A DNA stretch of 64,000 bases, taken from contig NZ_PJNE01000001.1 of NCBI RefSeq assembly GCF_002846495.1, positions 2,418,001 through 2,482,000 of the forward strand, written 5' to 3'. The translations under genes were made by a program, and so were the position numbers. The notes under the pieces were generated by a model. It had not been told where the DNA came from, ran no database searches, and worked only from the letters and a program-made list of their open reading frames with translations. Numbering within the stretch: the stretch's first letter is position 1; every line of letters starts with the position of its first letter. Positions 26,860-39,155 of this stretch are shown one piece after another. This DNA is from Phycicoccus duodecadis (lineage in GTDB: Bacteria; Actinomycetota; Actinomycetes; Actinomycetales; Dermatophilaceae).

Positions 26860-28019
26860 CGGGAGGTCTCCTCGGTGGCGGGGTGGGTGGGGGTCAGGTG
26901 GGCCGCGACCAGGGCGGCGGTCAGGTCGGGGCGGACGGTGTCGGGCGAGGCACAGGTGAGGGCGGCCAGGACCTGGCCGGTGCGGGCGGCCTCGACGACA
27001 CCCTCGCCACGCAGGACGGCGTGGACGTAGCCGGCCGTCATCGCGTCGCCGGCGCCGGTGACGTCGGCGACCTCGACCGCGGGCGCGGCGACCAGGACGA
27101 CCCGGCGCGCGGCACCGTCGCCGTCGACGCCGGCGTCGACCGAGAGCAGACTGCCGCGGGTGCCACGGCGCACCCAGACGCGCTCGACGCCGCGCGCGTG
27201 CAGCACACCGGCCGCCCGCACGACGTCGTCGACGGCGTCGGCGACCGGGGCGCCGACGAGGGCCGCGAGCTCGTCGACGTTGGGCGTGACGGTGTGCAGC
27301 GGCACCGAGCCGTCGAGCGCCGGTGCGGCCTCGGTGGCCTTGGCGACGCTGACCGGCTCGAGGACCGCCGGCACCCCGGCCGCCGCCGCGGTCGTGAGCA
27401 GCCAGCGGATGACGTCGACGTGCAGGTTGCAGTCGACGATCAGAGCCCCGGCGCCGGCCAGCAGCGACGGCACGACGGCCAGGTCGCCCACGGTCAGCTC
27501 GTCGGTGGCACGCATGTCGGCGACGGCCAGGTGCAGGTCGCCGACGTGGTCGAGCAGCGCGGTGTAGGTGCCGGTCGGGTGCGGCGAGAGGATCACGTGG
27601 CGGCAGTCGACGCCCGCCTCGGAGGTGCGCCCGAGCACGGTGTCGGCCGCGGCATCACGCCCGACCGCGGCGACCAGCGCCGTGGGCGTGCCGAGCCGGG
27701 CCAGGTTCTCGGCGATGTTGCGCCCCACCCCCCCGACCGCCGAGGTGGCCGTGCCGGGGTTGCTGGTGGCCAGGACCGGCGGCGTGCTGGTGCGGACCTT
27801 CAGGTCGAGGACGGCTCCGCCGACGACGAGCACGGACCCGGCATCCGGCCGCACCAGGTAGCCGCGCCCCAGCAGCACGCCCTTGCGGGTGAGGTTCGAC
27901 AGGTGCACCGACACGGCCGCGCGCGTCGAGCCGAGGCGCTCGGCCAGCCCCGCGGCATCCAGCAGGGGGTCGGCGCGCAGCAGGGCGACGATCGCGCGCT
28001 CCCGCTCGGTCAGGCTCAT
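26856..28019 (-). CDS. psuK: Pseudouridine kinase (PfkB family) with N-terminal winged-helix domain
   Basis: 387 aa. Residues 1-55 form a winged HTH (LTERERAIVALLRADPLLDA, AGLAERLGSTRAAVSVHLSN, LTRKGVLLGRGYLV); the rest is a PfkB ribokinase-fold domain with GGVGRNIAENLARLG and the C-terminal DVTGAGDAMTAGYVHAVL anion-hole/catalytic-Asp motif. It phosphorylates pseudouridine to feed PsuG. The kinase-regulator fusion suggests the protein controls its own operon. Its promoter is leaderless-type with flanking direct repeats. Linked to psuG by ATGA overlap. Confidence 0.9.
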   Translation of the reverse strand: MSLTERERAIVALLRADPLLDAAGLAERLGSTRAAVSVHLSNLTRKGVLLGRGYLVRPDAGSVLVVGGAVLDLKVRTSTPPVLATSNPGTATSAVGGVGRNIAENLARLGTPTALVAAVGRDAAADTVLGRTSEAGVDCRHVILSPHPTGTYTALLDHVGDLHLAVADMRATDELTVGDLAVVPSLLAGAGALIVDCNLHVDVIRWLLTTAAAAGVPAVLEPVSVAKATEAAPALDGSVPLHTVTPNVDELAALVGAPVADAVDDVVRAAGVLHARGVERVWVRRGTRGSLLSVDAGVDGDGAARRVVLVAAPAVEVADVTGAGDAMTAGYVHAVLRGEGVVEAARTGQVLAALTCASPDTVRPDLTAALVAAHLTPTHPATEETSR

Positions 28020-28057
28020 ACTTGCAGATATTAAGCGACCTTGCAGTTACAAATCAA
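28020..28057 (-). promoter_or_regulatory. psuKG promoter with CTGCAAG direct repeats
   Basis: On the minus strand TTGATT (28052-28057), 18-nt spacer, TAATAT (28028-28033), then 8 nt to the psuK ATG: a near-consensus promoter giving an almost leaderless mRNA. CTGCAAG occurs at 28040-28046 and 28021-28027, 19 bp apart, one in the spacer and one at the start site. Unusually AT-rich for this genome. Confidence 0.65.
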
Positions 28058-28081
28058 GACGACGTGGCGACCGGCGCTTGC

Positions 28082-29038
28082 TCAGGCGGTGGGGACGGCG
28101 CTACCGGCCACGTCCGCGACCGCCGCACGGACCCGCTCCTCGGCCTGGGCGAGCGCGGCCCGGGCCTCCTCGAGCTCGGCCAGGACCGCGGGCTGGGCCT
28201 CGAGGTCTCTCCGCCGCATCCGGGCCAGCACCTTGTCGGCGGCCAGTGCCGGCGGCAGGGTGGGCGGGATGCCGTGCAGCAGGTCCTGGGCGTAGGCGTC
28301 GCCCGCGCCCGCCTTCTCGAGGGCCTTGATCCGCTCCCACTCCTGCTCGACCTCGCCGGGCGTCGTGGCCTGGCCGTCGGCGAAGACGTGCGGATGCCGG
28401 CGCACCAGCTTCTCGACCAGCAGCCCGGCCACCGTGTCGACGTCGAAGGCGTCGCCCTCGGGAGCGTCCTCGGCCACCCGGGCGTGGAAGACGACCTGGA
28501 GCAGCACGTCGCCGAGCTCCTCGGCCAGCGCCCGTGGGTCACCGCCGTCGATGGCCTCGAGCACCTCGTGGGCCTCCTCGACCAGGTACGGGGCCAGCGA
28601 GGCGTGGGTCTGCTCGGCGTCCCAGGGGCAGCCGCCCGGCGAGCGCAGCCGGTCCATGGCGGCCACCACGTCGAGCAGCCGGCCGCCCTGGACGTCCCAC
28701 GAGCCGACGACCAGCTCCACGTCGGGCGGGGACTCGAGCCGCGAGACCTCGGAGGCCACGGCGTCCGACAGCCCGGGGTCGGCGTCGGCCGAGCCCAGCC
28801 ACACCACCGAGCCGAGCCCGGCGGCGTCCACCAACAGCCGGGCCAACGCCGCGGGCGGCAGGTCGCCCACCGCCTCGACGGCGACCCCGGCGTCGGCCAG
28901 GGCCTCGACCAGCGGCTCGTCGTCGGCGCGCGCGAGCAGCCGGCCGGCCCCGGAGACGGCCGACCAGGCGGCGGCCGACAGCAGCCCCGGCGCGACGCGG
29001 GGCGAGGTGACGAGGAGGCCGAGCCGGCCGGTGCTCAC
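28082..29038 (-). CDS. mazG: Nucleoside triphosphate pyrophosphohydrolase MazG
   Basis: 318 aa. An N-terminal ~110-residue region of tetrapyrrole-methylase-like or unclear fold precedes the MazG core: RLRSPGGCPWDAEQTHASL, PYLVEEAHEVLEAIDGGD (metal-binding EExxE), LAEELGDVLLQVVFHARVAE (ExxD), and RRHPHVFADG. It removes non-canonical or excess NTPs. The GTG overlaps the stop of the SurA-like lipoprotein gene (GTGA), and it lies downstream of mfd, the usual actinobacterial order. Confidence 0.92.
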   Translation of the reverse strand: MSTGRLGLLVTSPRVAPGLLSAAAWSAVSGAGRLLARADDEPLVEALADAGVAVEAVGDLPPAALARLLVDAAGLGSVVWLGSADADPGLSDAVASEVSRLESPPDVELVVGSWDVQGGRLLDVVAAMDRLRSPGGCPWDAEQTHASLAPYLVEEAHEVLEAIDGGDPRALAEELGDVLLQVVFHARVAEDAPEGDAFDVDTVAGLLVEKLVRRHPHVFADGQATTPGEVEQEWERIKALEKAGAGDAYAQDLLHGIPPTLPPALAADKVLARMRRRDLEAQPAVLAELEEARAALAQAEERVRAAVADVAGSAVPTA

Positions 29039-29568
29039 TGCCGGGGCGAGTAGGCGGTGACCCACGGCGGCGTCGCCGTGCCCACGGCCGCGGTGTCGGC
29101 GTCGAACACGCCGTAACGCGGGTTGACGGTGACCTTCTGCCGGCTGATCTGCTGGACGAGCTCGGTCTCGTCGGCGGCGGTGAACTTCTGGCTGGACGCG
29201 GCCTGGCTGAGGGCGTCGACGAAGCGGATGACCTCGATGGTGGCGTCGCTCGGGTCGGCGACCCCGCGGGTCTCGGCCTCCTTGGTGGCGACGCTCTGGG
29301 ACGCCACCACCCCGTTCTCCTCGAAGAACGTGATGGCGGGACGAGCCCGGACCAGCGCGGTGAGGGCGCTCGACGGTGTGAACTTCTCCTGGAGGAGGGC
29401 CGGCTGCATCGAGTTGACCTCGGTCATGACCGCCCGGACCTCGTCCTCGGTGATGACCGTGCCGTCCACCGTCGCGGCGCGGTTGGTCTGGAGGGACCCG
29501 CAGCCGGAGGTGACGAGGGCGGCGCCGAGGGTGAGCACCGCGAGCACGCGGCGAACCGGGAGGGTCAC
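29035..29568 (-). CDS. SurA N-terminal-domain-like lipoprotein
   Basis: 177 aa. Signal peptide VRRVLAVLTLGAALVTSGC with a lipobox (VTSGC) predicts a lipidated, cell-surface protein. The mature part (NRAATVDGTVITEDEVRAVM and following helices) resembles the SurA N-terminal chaperone module, but no PPIase domain follows. Similar lipoproteins occur between mfd and eno in other actinobacteria (LpqU neighbourhood in M. tuberculosis). The stop overlaps mazG; mfd ends 12 bp upstream of its start. Exact role unknown. Confidence 0.85.
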   Translation of the reverse strand: MTLPVRRVLAVLTLGAALVTSGCGSLQTNRAATVDGTVITEDEVRAVMTEVNSMQPALLQEKFTPSSALTALVRARPAITFFEENGVVASQSVATKEAETRGVADPSDATIEVIRFVDALSQAASSQKFTAADETELVQQISRQKVTVNPRYGVFDADTAAVGTATPPWVTAYSPRQ

Positions 29569-29579
29569 GAGCGGTCCTT

Positions 29580-33167
<3,588 letters not shown>

Positions 33168-33188
33168 GTCGGGCTCAAGCGTAGTCGC

Positions 33189-33205
33189 CGGGGCCGACAG
33201 CCCCG
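33189..33205 (-). terminator. Small hairpin between the Wzz/kinase gene and mfd
   Basis: A 6-bp CGGGGC/GCCCCG stem with a 5-nt loop lies 27 bp past the kinase stop on the minus strand, before mfd. Confidence 0.35.
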
Positions 33206-33231
33206 ACCGCTGTCGAGCCTCGGGTGGCGCG

Positions 33232-34833
33232 TCAGCGGACGGCCGGGTCGCTCCCGGTCAGCCACGCGGGCGCGAGGTCGGGCTCGCCGGGCGTCGCGTC
33301 CGGCGCGGGGTCGGCGGCCGAGGGCGCGGCCCCGGCCCGCGCCGGACCGTCGCCTGACGCAGAGCCCCCGGCGCGTTCGGGGCGCGACCCCGCGGGTCGC
33401 GGGTCGGACGTGCCGTCGGGGTCGGTGCCGCGCGCCCGGCTCAGCACCCGGCGCAGCATCCCGGCGCGCGAGGTGGTGCCCTGCTCGTACCCGTAGCTCT
33501 CGTAGCCGTAGACCCCGGCCGAGCGCCCCTGGGGGATGCCGTTCACGACGACGCCGAGCACCTTGGCGTGCACGCCCTCGGCGAGCTCGAGGGTGCGCTT
33601 CAGCTGCTCCTTGCGGCTGCGCCCCATCAGCGAGACGACGAGCACGCCGTCGGCGCGCTGGGCCAGGACGAGGGCGTCGGTCACGGGGAGCGTCGGCGGT
33701 GCGTCGACGATGACCAGGTGGTCCTGGCCGAGATGGTCGAGCAGCTGGCGCATCCGCTCGGAGCCCACCACCTCGCTCGGGTTGTGCGGGATGCGGCCGG
33801 CCGGCAGCACCGTGAGGCCCGGGGTGTCGGTGGCGACCAGCGCCTCGCGCAACGGCACCGCGCCCGACAGGACCTGGGTGAGGCCGAGGCCGCTGCGCAC
33901 GTCGAACAGCGTGGCCACCATCGGGCGGCGCAGGTCGCCGTCGACCAGGACGACGCGCTCGCCCCGCAGGGCCAGGCTGCGGGCCAGCAGGGCCGAGATG
34001 GTGGACTTGCCCTCGCCCGGCTGCGGACTGGTGACGATGACGGTGCGAGGCGCGTGGTCGGGGTCGGCGTACACCAGGTTGGTGCGCAGGTGGCGCAGCG
34101 CCTCGCCGACCGGCCCCGACAGCAGGCTCTCGGAGTGGAGCCGCTGCTTCAGGTCCCGCGAGCGGGGGATGGTGCCGATGACCCCGTGCGACGTGAGCCC
34201 GGTGACGTCGTCGACCCGGCGGATGCGGGTGTCGAGCCGCAGCCGCGCCATCACGACGAGGTAGGCGAGCACGAGCCCGCCGGCCAGGCCCAGGGCGAGC
34301 AGCTTCTCGACGTCGGGCGAGACCGGCGCGGTGGGCACGGCGGCGGTGGTGACAGGGATGAGGCGCACGGTGCGGGCGGCGCTGCCGGGGCGCCCGCCCT
34401 CGACGATGGAAGCGACCTCGGCGGTGGCGCCGACGACGGCGTCCGCGATGTTCTTGGCCTCCTGCGGCGACCCGGAGGTGACGAACACCTGGATGCGCGG
34501 GCTCTCGGGCTCGGTGGCGTAGGAGATGGCGGCGGCCACCTGGGCCGGCGTGGTCTTCAGCCCCAGCGAGGCGATGACCCGGTCGGCGACCATCCCGCTG
34601 CGGGTGAGGGGCGCGTAGGCGGCGGCCTTGGCACTCGCGACGTTGTTGCCCACCGACACCTCGGAGACCGACCCGGTGCCCCCGCCGATCTGCACGTACG
34701 CCTCGGAGCTCGCGCTGTACAGCCGGGGCTGGGTGGCGGCGTAGGCGCCGGCCACCGCGAGAGCGGCGGCGACGCAGATGGCGATTGTGCTCCAGAACCG
34801 GCGCGCGATGCGTACGGCCTCCAACAGGGTCAT
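33232..34833 (-). CDS. Wzz-domain / bacterial tyrosine kinase (CpsCD-type) fusion
   Basis: 533 aa. A Wzz/YveK chain-length domain flanked by two membrane helices (FWSTIAICVAAALAVAGAYA; VEKLLALGLAGGLVLAYLVV) is joined to a BY-kinase domain: Walker A TSPQPGEGKSTISALLA, Walker A'/B VVLVDGDLRRP and LVIVDAPPTLPV. The tail has a Tyr cluster (GVYGYESYGYEQ), the usual autophosphorylation site, then a Pro/Ala/Gly-rich extension. Such proteins control polysaccharide export length, but no polysaccharide genes are nearby. GAGAGG 7 nt before the ATG and a TACCGT box at 34859-34864 support the start. Confidence 0.9.
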   Translation of the reverse strand: MTLLEAVRIARRFWSTIAICVAAALAVAGAYAATQPRLYSASSEAYVQIGGGTGSVSEVSVGNNVASAKAAAYAPLTRSGMVADRVIASLGLKTTPAQVAAAISYATEPESPRIQVFVTSGSPQEAKNIADAVVGATAEVASIVEGGRPGSAARTVRLIPVTTAAVPTAPVSPDVEKLLALGLAGGLVLAYLVVMARLRLDTRIRRVDDVTGLTSHGVIGTIPRSRDLKQRLHSESLLSGPVGEALRHLRTNLVYADPDHAPRTVIVTSPQPGEGKSTISALLARSLALRGERVVLVDGDLRRPMVATLFDVRSGLGLTQVLSGAVPLREALVATDTPGLTVLPAGRIPHNPSEVVGSERMRQLLDHLGQDHLVIVDAPPTLPVTDALVLAQRADGVLVVSLMGRSRKEQLKRTLELAEGVHAKVLGVVVNGIPQGRSAGVYGYESYGYEQGTTSRAGMLRRVLSRARGTDPDGTSDPRPAGSRPERAGGSASGDGPARAGAAPSAADPAPDATPGEPDLAPAWLTGSDPAVR

Positions 34834-34946
34834 GCCCGGCCTCTCGTCGTGTGACCTCACGGTAGACCGGCCCGGCCCGGCCGCGGGGAGTTGAGGGCCG
34901 GTGTCGTCCGTTCGGTCAGCCTCACCAGCCCCGCCGGTCACCGGGC

Positions 34947-35552
34947 TCAGCGGGGCGCGTGCACCCGCTGCTGGGCGTCGAGCAGACCCACCGTGACGAG
35001 CTGCTCGACGGCGTCGGCGGCGTCGTCGAGCAGGAACGGCAGGAGGTCCTTGCGCTCGCTGGGCGAGAAGTCCTTCAGCACGAAGTCGGCGGGGTCCATC
35101 CGGCCGGGCGGGCGGCCGATGCCGACCCGGACCCGGTGGTAGTCCTTGGTGCCGAGCGAGGAGCTGATGGAGCGCAGCCCGTTGTGACCGCCCTCTCCCC
35201 CACCGCGTTTCAGCCGTACCGCACCGGCGTCGATGTCGAGCTCGTCGTGCACGACCACCAGCCGCTCGACCGGCACCGAGAAGAACGAGAGCAGCGCCTT
35301 GACCGGGCCGCCGGACTCGTTCATGTAGGACGAGGGGACGGCCACCACGGCGGCCGGCCCGGGGACCCCGCCCGGGCCGGTCCCGACCCGCAGCTGCGCC
35401 GCGACGGCCCGGGCCTTGTGCGTGCGCAGGCTCACCCCGCCGCGCCGGGCGAGCTCGTCGACGACCATGGCGCCGACGTTGTGCCGGTTGCCGGCGTACC
35501 CCGGCCCGGGGTTGCCGAGACCGACGACGAGCCAGGGGGCGGTGTCACTCAC
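34947..35552 (-). CDS. pth: Peptidyl-tRNA hydrolase
   Basis: 201 aa. Recycles peptidyl-tRNA that drops off ribosomes. [20 protein letters not shown] (catalytic His in NRHN), [36 protein letters not shown] and [20 protein letters not shown] are diagnostic. GTG 35552 gives the normal N-terminus. It lies downstream of rplY, the conserved pairing in actinobacteria, but is separated from it by a strong hairpin and may be expressed on its own. Confidence 0.96.
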   Translation of the reverse strand: MSDTAPWLVVGLGNPGPGYAGNRHNVGAMVVDELARRGGVSLRTHKARAVAAQLRVGTGPGGVPGPAAVVAVPSSYMNESGGPVKALLSFFSVPVERLVVVHDELDIDAGAVRLKRGGGEGGHNGLRSISSSLGTKDYHRVRVGIGRPPGRMDPADFVLKDFSPSERKDLLPFLLDDAADAVEQLVTVGLLDAQQRVHAPR

Positions 35553-35593
35553 GGCGCCGATTCTGCCATCCGCGGCGGTGCGCTCGACGACGG

Positions 35594-35630
35594 CGACGGG
35601 GCCCGGTCCACAGTGGACCGGGCCCCGTCG
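35594..35630 (-). terminator. Strong hairpin between rplY and pth
   Basis: A 17-bp perfect stem (35594-35610 with 35614-35630) and 3-nt loop, just past the rplY stop on the minus strand. Confidence 0.8.
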
Positions 35631-35643
35631 GGAGCGGTGGGGC

Positions 35644-36318
35644 TCAGGACTCGTCGGAGTCCTTGGCCTCGGCGTCGCCCTCGGCGGACTCGCCCGCGGC
35701 GGCGTCCTCGTCGGACTCCTCGCGCTCGATGCCGGCCTCGGCCTCGGCCTCCTCGAGGTCGGCCTCCAGCTCCTCGGCCGTGACCTGCTGGGTGACGTTG
35801 ACGACGAGCGCCTCGGGGTCGGTGACCAGCGTGGCGCCGGTGGGCAGCTGGAGGTCGGACGCGAGGACCTGGGTGCCGACCGGGGCGCCCTCGATCGAGT
35901 GCGTGACGTTCTCGGGGATGTGGGTGGCCTCGACCTCGAGCTCGACGGTGCCCATGACGGTCGTGACGACGGTCTCGGGGGCGGCGTCGCCCTCGAGGTG
36001 GACGGGCACCTCGACGGTGACCTTCTCGCCCTTGCGGACGACGACGAGGTCGACGTGCTCGATGACCGGCTTGATCGGGTCGCGCTGCACGTCCTTGGCC
36101 AGGGCGAGGTGCTCCTTGCCGTCGATGACGAGGGTGAGGAGCGCGTTGGTCTGCTTGAGCGCGAGCATCGTCTCGTGGCCCGGCAGCGCGATGTGCACCG
36201 GCGCCGTGCCGTGGCCGTACATGACGGCGGGGATCTTGGCGTCGCGGCGGATCTTGCGGGCCGCGCCCTTGCCGAACTGGGTGCGCTGCTCGGCGACGAG
36301 CTTGGTGACGTCGGACAT
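35644..36318 (-). CDS. rplY: 50S ribosomal protein L25 / general stress protein Ctc
   Basis: 224 aa, the long CTC form. The N-terminal L25 domain ([34 protein letters not shown]) binds 5S rRNA; the TL5-type beta domain follows ([20 protein letters not shown]), and the tail is strongly acidic ([20 protein letters not shown]). The ATG follows AGGAGT at a suitable distance. A long, hairpin-rich leader precedes it. Confidence 0.95.
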   Translation of the reverse strand: MSDVTKLVAEQRTQFGKGAARKIRRDAKIPAVMYGHGTAPVHIALPGHETMLALKQTNALLTLVIDGKEHLALAKDVQRDPIKPVIEHVDLVVVRKGEKVTVEVPVHLEGDAAPETVVTTVMGTVELEVEATHIPENVTHSIEGAPVGTQVLASDLQLPTGATLVTDPEALVVNVTQQVTAEELEADLEEAEAEAGIEREESDEDAAAGESAEGDAEAKDSDES

Positions 36319-36526
36319 CGGGATGACTCCTGGGGTGGGTCTGGGAAGGACGGTCGTCGGTCCTCGACGCGGGACGTGGCACCGAACCGGCGCGCGAACG
36401 GCCCGCGGACCCGGAGGTCTGCGCGCCGCCAGCGTCGATCACGGAGGTGTCGTGGAGTGGGGTCCACACTCACCGGACCACTGCGTCCGGTGCGACGTCC
36501 CTCGCCGAGGCAACCCCCCGAGTCTA
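36319..36526 (-). promoter_or_regulatory. Structured leader and promoter of rplY
   Basis: A TAGACT -10-like box lies at 36521-36526 (overlapping the end of the EamA gene), leaving about 190 nt of 5' untranslated RNA. It contains CACCGGAC/GTCCGGTG (36471-36478 with 36485-36492), GTGGA/TCCAC (36452-36467) and GGCGCGC/GCGCGCC (36388-36394 with 36420-36426). Possibly an autoregulatory leader; not a riboswitch I recognise. Confidence 0.4.
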
Positions 36527-37498
36527 GGCGACGGGTGAGGGAACGTCGAAATCGACCGGCGACCCCGTCGCTGACCTGCGCGCATCGGCCCGCTCCCCCA
36601 GCCGGACGGTGACGATCCCGGCCAGGATGACCAGACCGCCGACGAGCTGGAGCGGCCCGGGCAGCTCCCCCAGCACGAGCCACGCCACGAGCACGGCGAA
36701 CATCACCTCGGTGAGGCCGACGAACGACGCCAGGGTCGAGCCCAGGTGGCGCGCCCCGAGCACCCCGAGGACGTAGGCGACCGCCGCGGCCACGACGACG
36801 AGCTCGACCAGGGCCACCCAGGCCGGGACCCGGCCGCTGCCCACCGCCACCTGCGAGCCTCCGACGTGCATGGGGATGACCCCGGTGGCCCCGAGCAGCG
36901 CGAGCACGACGCCACCGGCGGTCAGGCCCAGTGCCACGAAGGTGATGGGCGAGAGCGTGGTCTCGCGCGCGGCCAGGACGTAGTGGCCGGCGAGCCCGGT
37001 GGCGGCGACCAGCCCCCAGGCGACACCGACGAGGTCGGGCGTGGTCTGGCCGGTGATGTCGAGGACCAGCGCGAGGCCCAGGACGGCCAGCAGGATGCCG
37101 ACGCCGGTGAGCCGGTGCGGCCGGCGGCGGGTGAGGGCCCACATCACCAGGACGACGAGCACGATGCCGAGGTACTCGATGAGGAGGGCCACCCCGACGG
37201 TGAGGCGCTCGACGGCCTGGAAGTACCCCAGCTGGGCGGCCGCCACGGCCAGGCATCCGTACCCGGTGGCCAGCGGCAGCTCGCGCACGAGGGCCCGCAG
37301 GGCGTGGCGCTGCGACCACAGCACCCAGGGCAGGAGCAGGGCGGCGGCGCCCGCGATGCGCAGCAGCACGACGGCCCCGGGGCTCCAGCCGGCCTCGATG
37401 AGGGCCTTGGCGAACGGCCCCGACGTGCCGAACGCCGCGCTGGAGAGCACGAGGGCCGCCACGCCGGTGCCGGCGTGCCGCCGCATCGTGTCGACCAT
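36524..37498 (-). CDS. EamA/DMT-family transporter (10-TM)
   Basis: 324 aa with two EamA repeats, ten hydrophobic helices. First repeat: [54 protein letters not shown]; second: [19 protein letters not shown] through [25 protein letters not shown]. RhaT/RarD-type exporters of metabolites or amino acids; the substrate is not readable. GGGAGGTCGGG precedes the ATG. Divergent from a CGNR-type regulator with which it shares an 80-bp region holding an inverted repeat. Confidence 0.88.
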   Translation of the reverse strand: MVDTMRRHAGTGVAALVLSSAAFGTSGPFAKALIEAGWSPGAVVLLRIAGAAALLLPWVLWSQRHALRALVRELPLATGYGCLAVAAAQLGYFQAVERLTVGVALLIEYLGIVLVVLVMWALTRRRPHRLTGVGILLAVLGLALVLDITGQTTPDLVGVAWGLVAATGLAGHYVLAARETTLSPITFVALGLTAGGVVLALLGATGVIPMHVGGSQVAVGSGRVPAWVALVELVVVAAAVAYVLGVLGARHLGSTLASFVGLTEVMFAVLVAWLVLGELPGPLQLVGGLVILAGIVTVRLGERADARRSATGSPVDFDVPSPVA

Positions 37499-37540
37499 CC
37501 CGACCTCCCGGCCCGTGTAAGGAGTCAGCTGCTATCTTGG

Positions 37541-37570
37541 TCCTGACACTACGGGCCACCCCTGTCAGGA
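37541..37570. promoter_or_regulatory. Inverted repeat in the EamA/CGNR divergent region
   Basis: TCCTGACA (37541-37548) and TGTCAGGA (37563-37570), perfect 8-bp arms 14 bp apart, lie just before the CGNR gene start at 37577. Candidate operator for that regulator. Confidence 0.45.
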
Positions 37571-37576
37571 GTCAAG

Positions 37577-38131
37577 ATGCTGTTCACCGATGACACCGAC
37601 CTCGTCCTGAGGCACGCCGCGGCGCTGGTCAACACCGCGCCCGGGCACGGCTCGAGCGGGGTCGAGGACCTTCGCGACCTCGAGGCCGTCCTGGCCTGGA
37701 TGGCGGAGTGGGGCTGGAGCGGCGAGCGCCCGGCATCCACCCGCGAGGTGGCCCACCTGCACCGGGTGCGGGCCCGCGTCGCTGCCGTGTGGTCGGCGCC
37801 GCTGCGCGAGCAGGTCGAGGCCGTCAACCAGCTGCTCGCGCGGACCCGGGCCCTCCCCCGGCTCGTCGAGCACGACGGGCAGGGCTGGCACATCCACGCC
37901 ACCGACGACGACGCGCCCTTCGCCGACCGGGTGGCCGTCGAGTTCGCGATGGCGATGGTCGACGTCATCCGGGGCGGCGAGCGCGAGCGGCTCGCCGTGT
38001 GCTCGGCCGACGACTGCGACGACGTCTACGTCGACCTCTCGCGCAACCGCTCACGCAAGTTCTGCGACGGCACCTGCGGCACCCGGGCCAACGTCGCGGC
38101 CTACCGGGCCCGCAAGGCCGCGCAGGCCTGA
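37577..38131 (+). CDS. CGNR zinc-finger / ABATE domain regulator
   Basis: 184 aa. An N-terminal ABATE-type stress-sensing domain precedes a C-terminal zinc finger: LAVCSADDCDDVYVDLSRNR, SRKFCDGTCGTRANVAAYRA. The name-giving C-G-N-R motif reads C-G-T-R here; all four zinc-binding cysteines are kept. These proteins are putative DNA-binding regulators; pairing with a divergent EamA transporter suggests local control of export. Convergent with prs, 22 bp apart. Confidence 0.87.
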   Translation: MLFTDDTDLVLRHAAALVNTAPGHGSSGVEDLRDLEAVLAWMAEWGWSGERPASTREVAHLHRVRARVAAVWSAPLREQVEAVNQLLARTRALPRLVEHDGQGWHIHATDDDAPFADRVAVEFAMAMVDVIRGGERERLAVCSADDCDDVYVDLSRNRSRKFCDGTCGTRANVAAYRARKAAQA

Positions 38132-38153
38132 GCCCCCCGGCCTGCGTCGCCGG

Positions 38154-39155
38154 TCAGGCGCGGCCGCCGAAGAGGCTCGTGACCGAGCCGTCCTCGAAGA
38201 CCTCCTTGACCGCGGCGCTGATCAGCGGCGCGATCGACAGCACGGTCAGCCCGTCGAACTCCTTCGACGGCGCGATCGGCAGGGTGTTGGTGACGATGAC
38301 CTCGCGGGCGGCGCACGCCATGAGCCGCTCGCGCGCGGGCTCGGACAGGATGGCGTGGGTGGCGGCGATGACGACGTCCTTGGCCCCGTCGGCCATCAGG
38401 GCATCGGCGGCCTTCGTGATGGTGCCGCCGGTGTCGATCATGTCGTCGACGAGGACGCAGACGCGGCCGGTGACGGCACCCACGACGCGGTTGGCCACCG
38501 ACTCGTTGGGCCGGTTGATGTCGCGGGTCTTGTGGATGAAGGCCAGCGGTGCCCCGCCGAGGCGCTTGCTCCACTGCTCGGCCACCTTGATGCGGCCGGC
38601 GTCGGGCGAGACCACCGCGAGGTCCTGGTCGCCGTAGCGCTGCGCGACGTACTCCGAGAGCACCGGGATGGCCATCAGGTGGTCGACTGGGCCGTCGAAG
38701 AAGCCCTGGATCTGGTCGGTGTGCAGGTCGACGCAGATGAGCCGGTCGGCGCCGGCGGTCTTGAACATGTCGGCGACCAGGCGGGCGCTGATGGGCTCGC
38801 GGCCGCGGTGCTTCTTGTCCTGGCGCGCGTAGCCGTAGAACGGCATGACCACCGTGATGCGCTTGGCGCTGGCCCGCTTCAGCGCGTCCACCATGAGCAG
38901 GTGCTCCATGATGTTCTCGTTGATCGGGCTGGTGTGGCTCTGGATGACGAAGGCGTCCGACCCGCGCACCGACTCCTCGAAGCGCACGTAGATCTCGCCG
39001 TTGGCGAAGTCGTAGGCGCTGGTGGGGACGAGCTCGGTGCCCAGCTGGGCCGCGACCTCCTGGGCCAGCCCGGGGTTGGCCCGCCCCGAGAACACCATCA
39101 TCTGCTTCTTGGGCCGCTTGCGGATGTTGGCCGAGGGCGGGCGGTTGCTGCTCAC
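38154..39155 (-). CDS. prs: Ribose-phosphate pyrophosphokinase
   Basis: 333 aa. Makes PRPP from ribose 5-phosphate and ATP for nucleotide, His and Trp synthesis. MMVFSGRANPGLAQEVAAQL, the catalytic/flexible-loop region GYARQDKKHRGREPISARLV, CVDLHTDQIQGFFDGPVDHL and the PRPP loop VLVDDMIDTGGTI are clear. GTG 39155 overlaps the glmU stop (GTGA), the conserved glmU-prs coupling. Confidence 0.97.
   Translation of the reverse strand: MSSNRPPSANIRKRPKKQMMVFSGRANPGLAQEVAAQLGTELVPTSAYDFANGEIYVRFEESVRGSDAFVIQSHTSPINENIMEHLLMVDALKRASAKRITVVMPFYGYARQDKKHRGREPISARLVADMFKTAGADRLICVDLHTDQIQGFFDGPVDHLMAIPVLSEYVAQRYGDQDLAVVSPDAGRIKVAEQWSKRLGGAPLAFIHKTRDINRPNESVANRVVGAVTGRVCVLVDDMIDTGGTITKAADALMADGAKDVVIAATHAILSEPARERLMACAAREVIVTNTLPIAPSKEFDGLTVLSIAPLISAAVKEVFEDGSVTSLFGGRA

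Noticed and set aside
34834..34941. N-terminal extension of the Wzz/kinase gene
   Set aside because: The extension has no coding character and the ATG at 34833 has a good ribosome-binding site before the first membrane helix.
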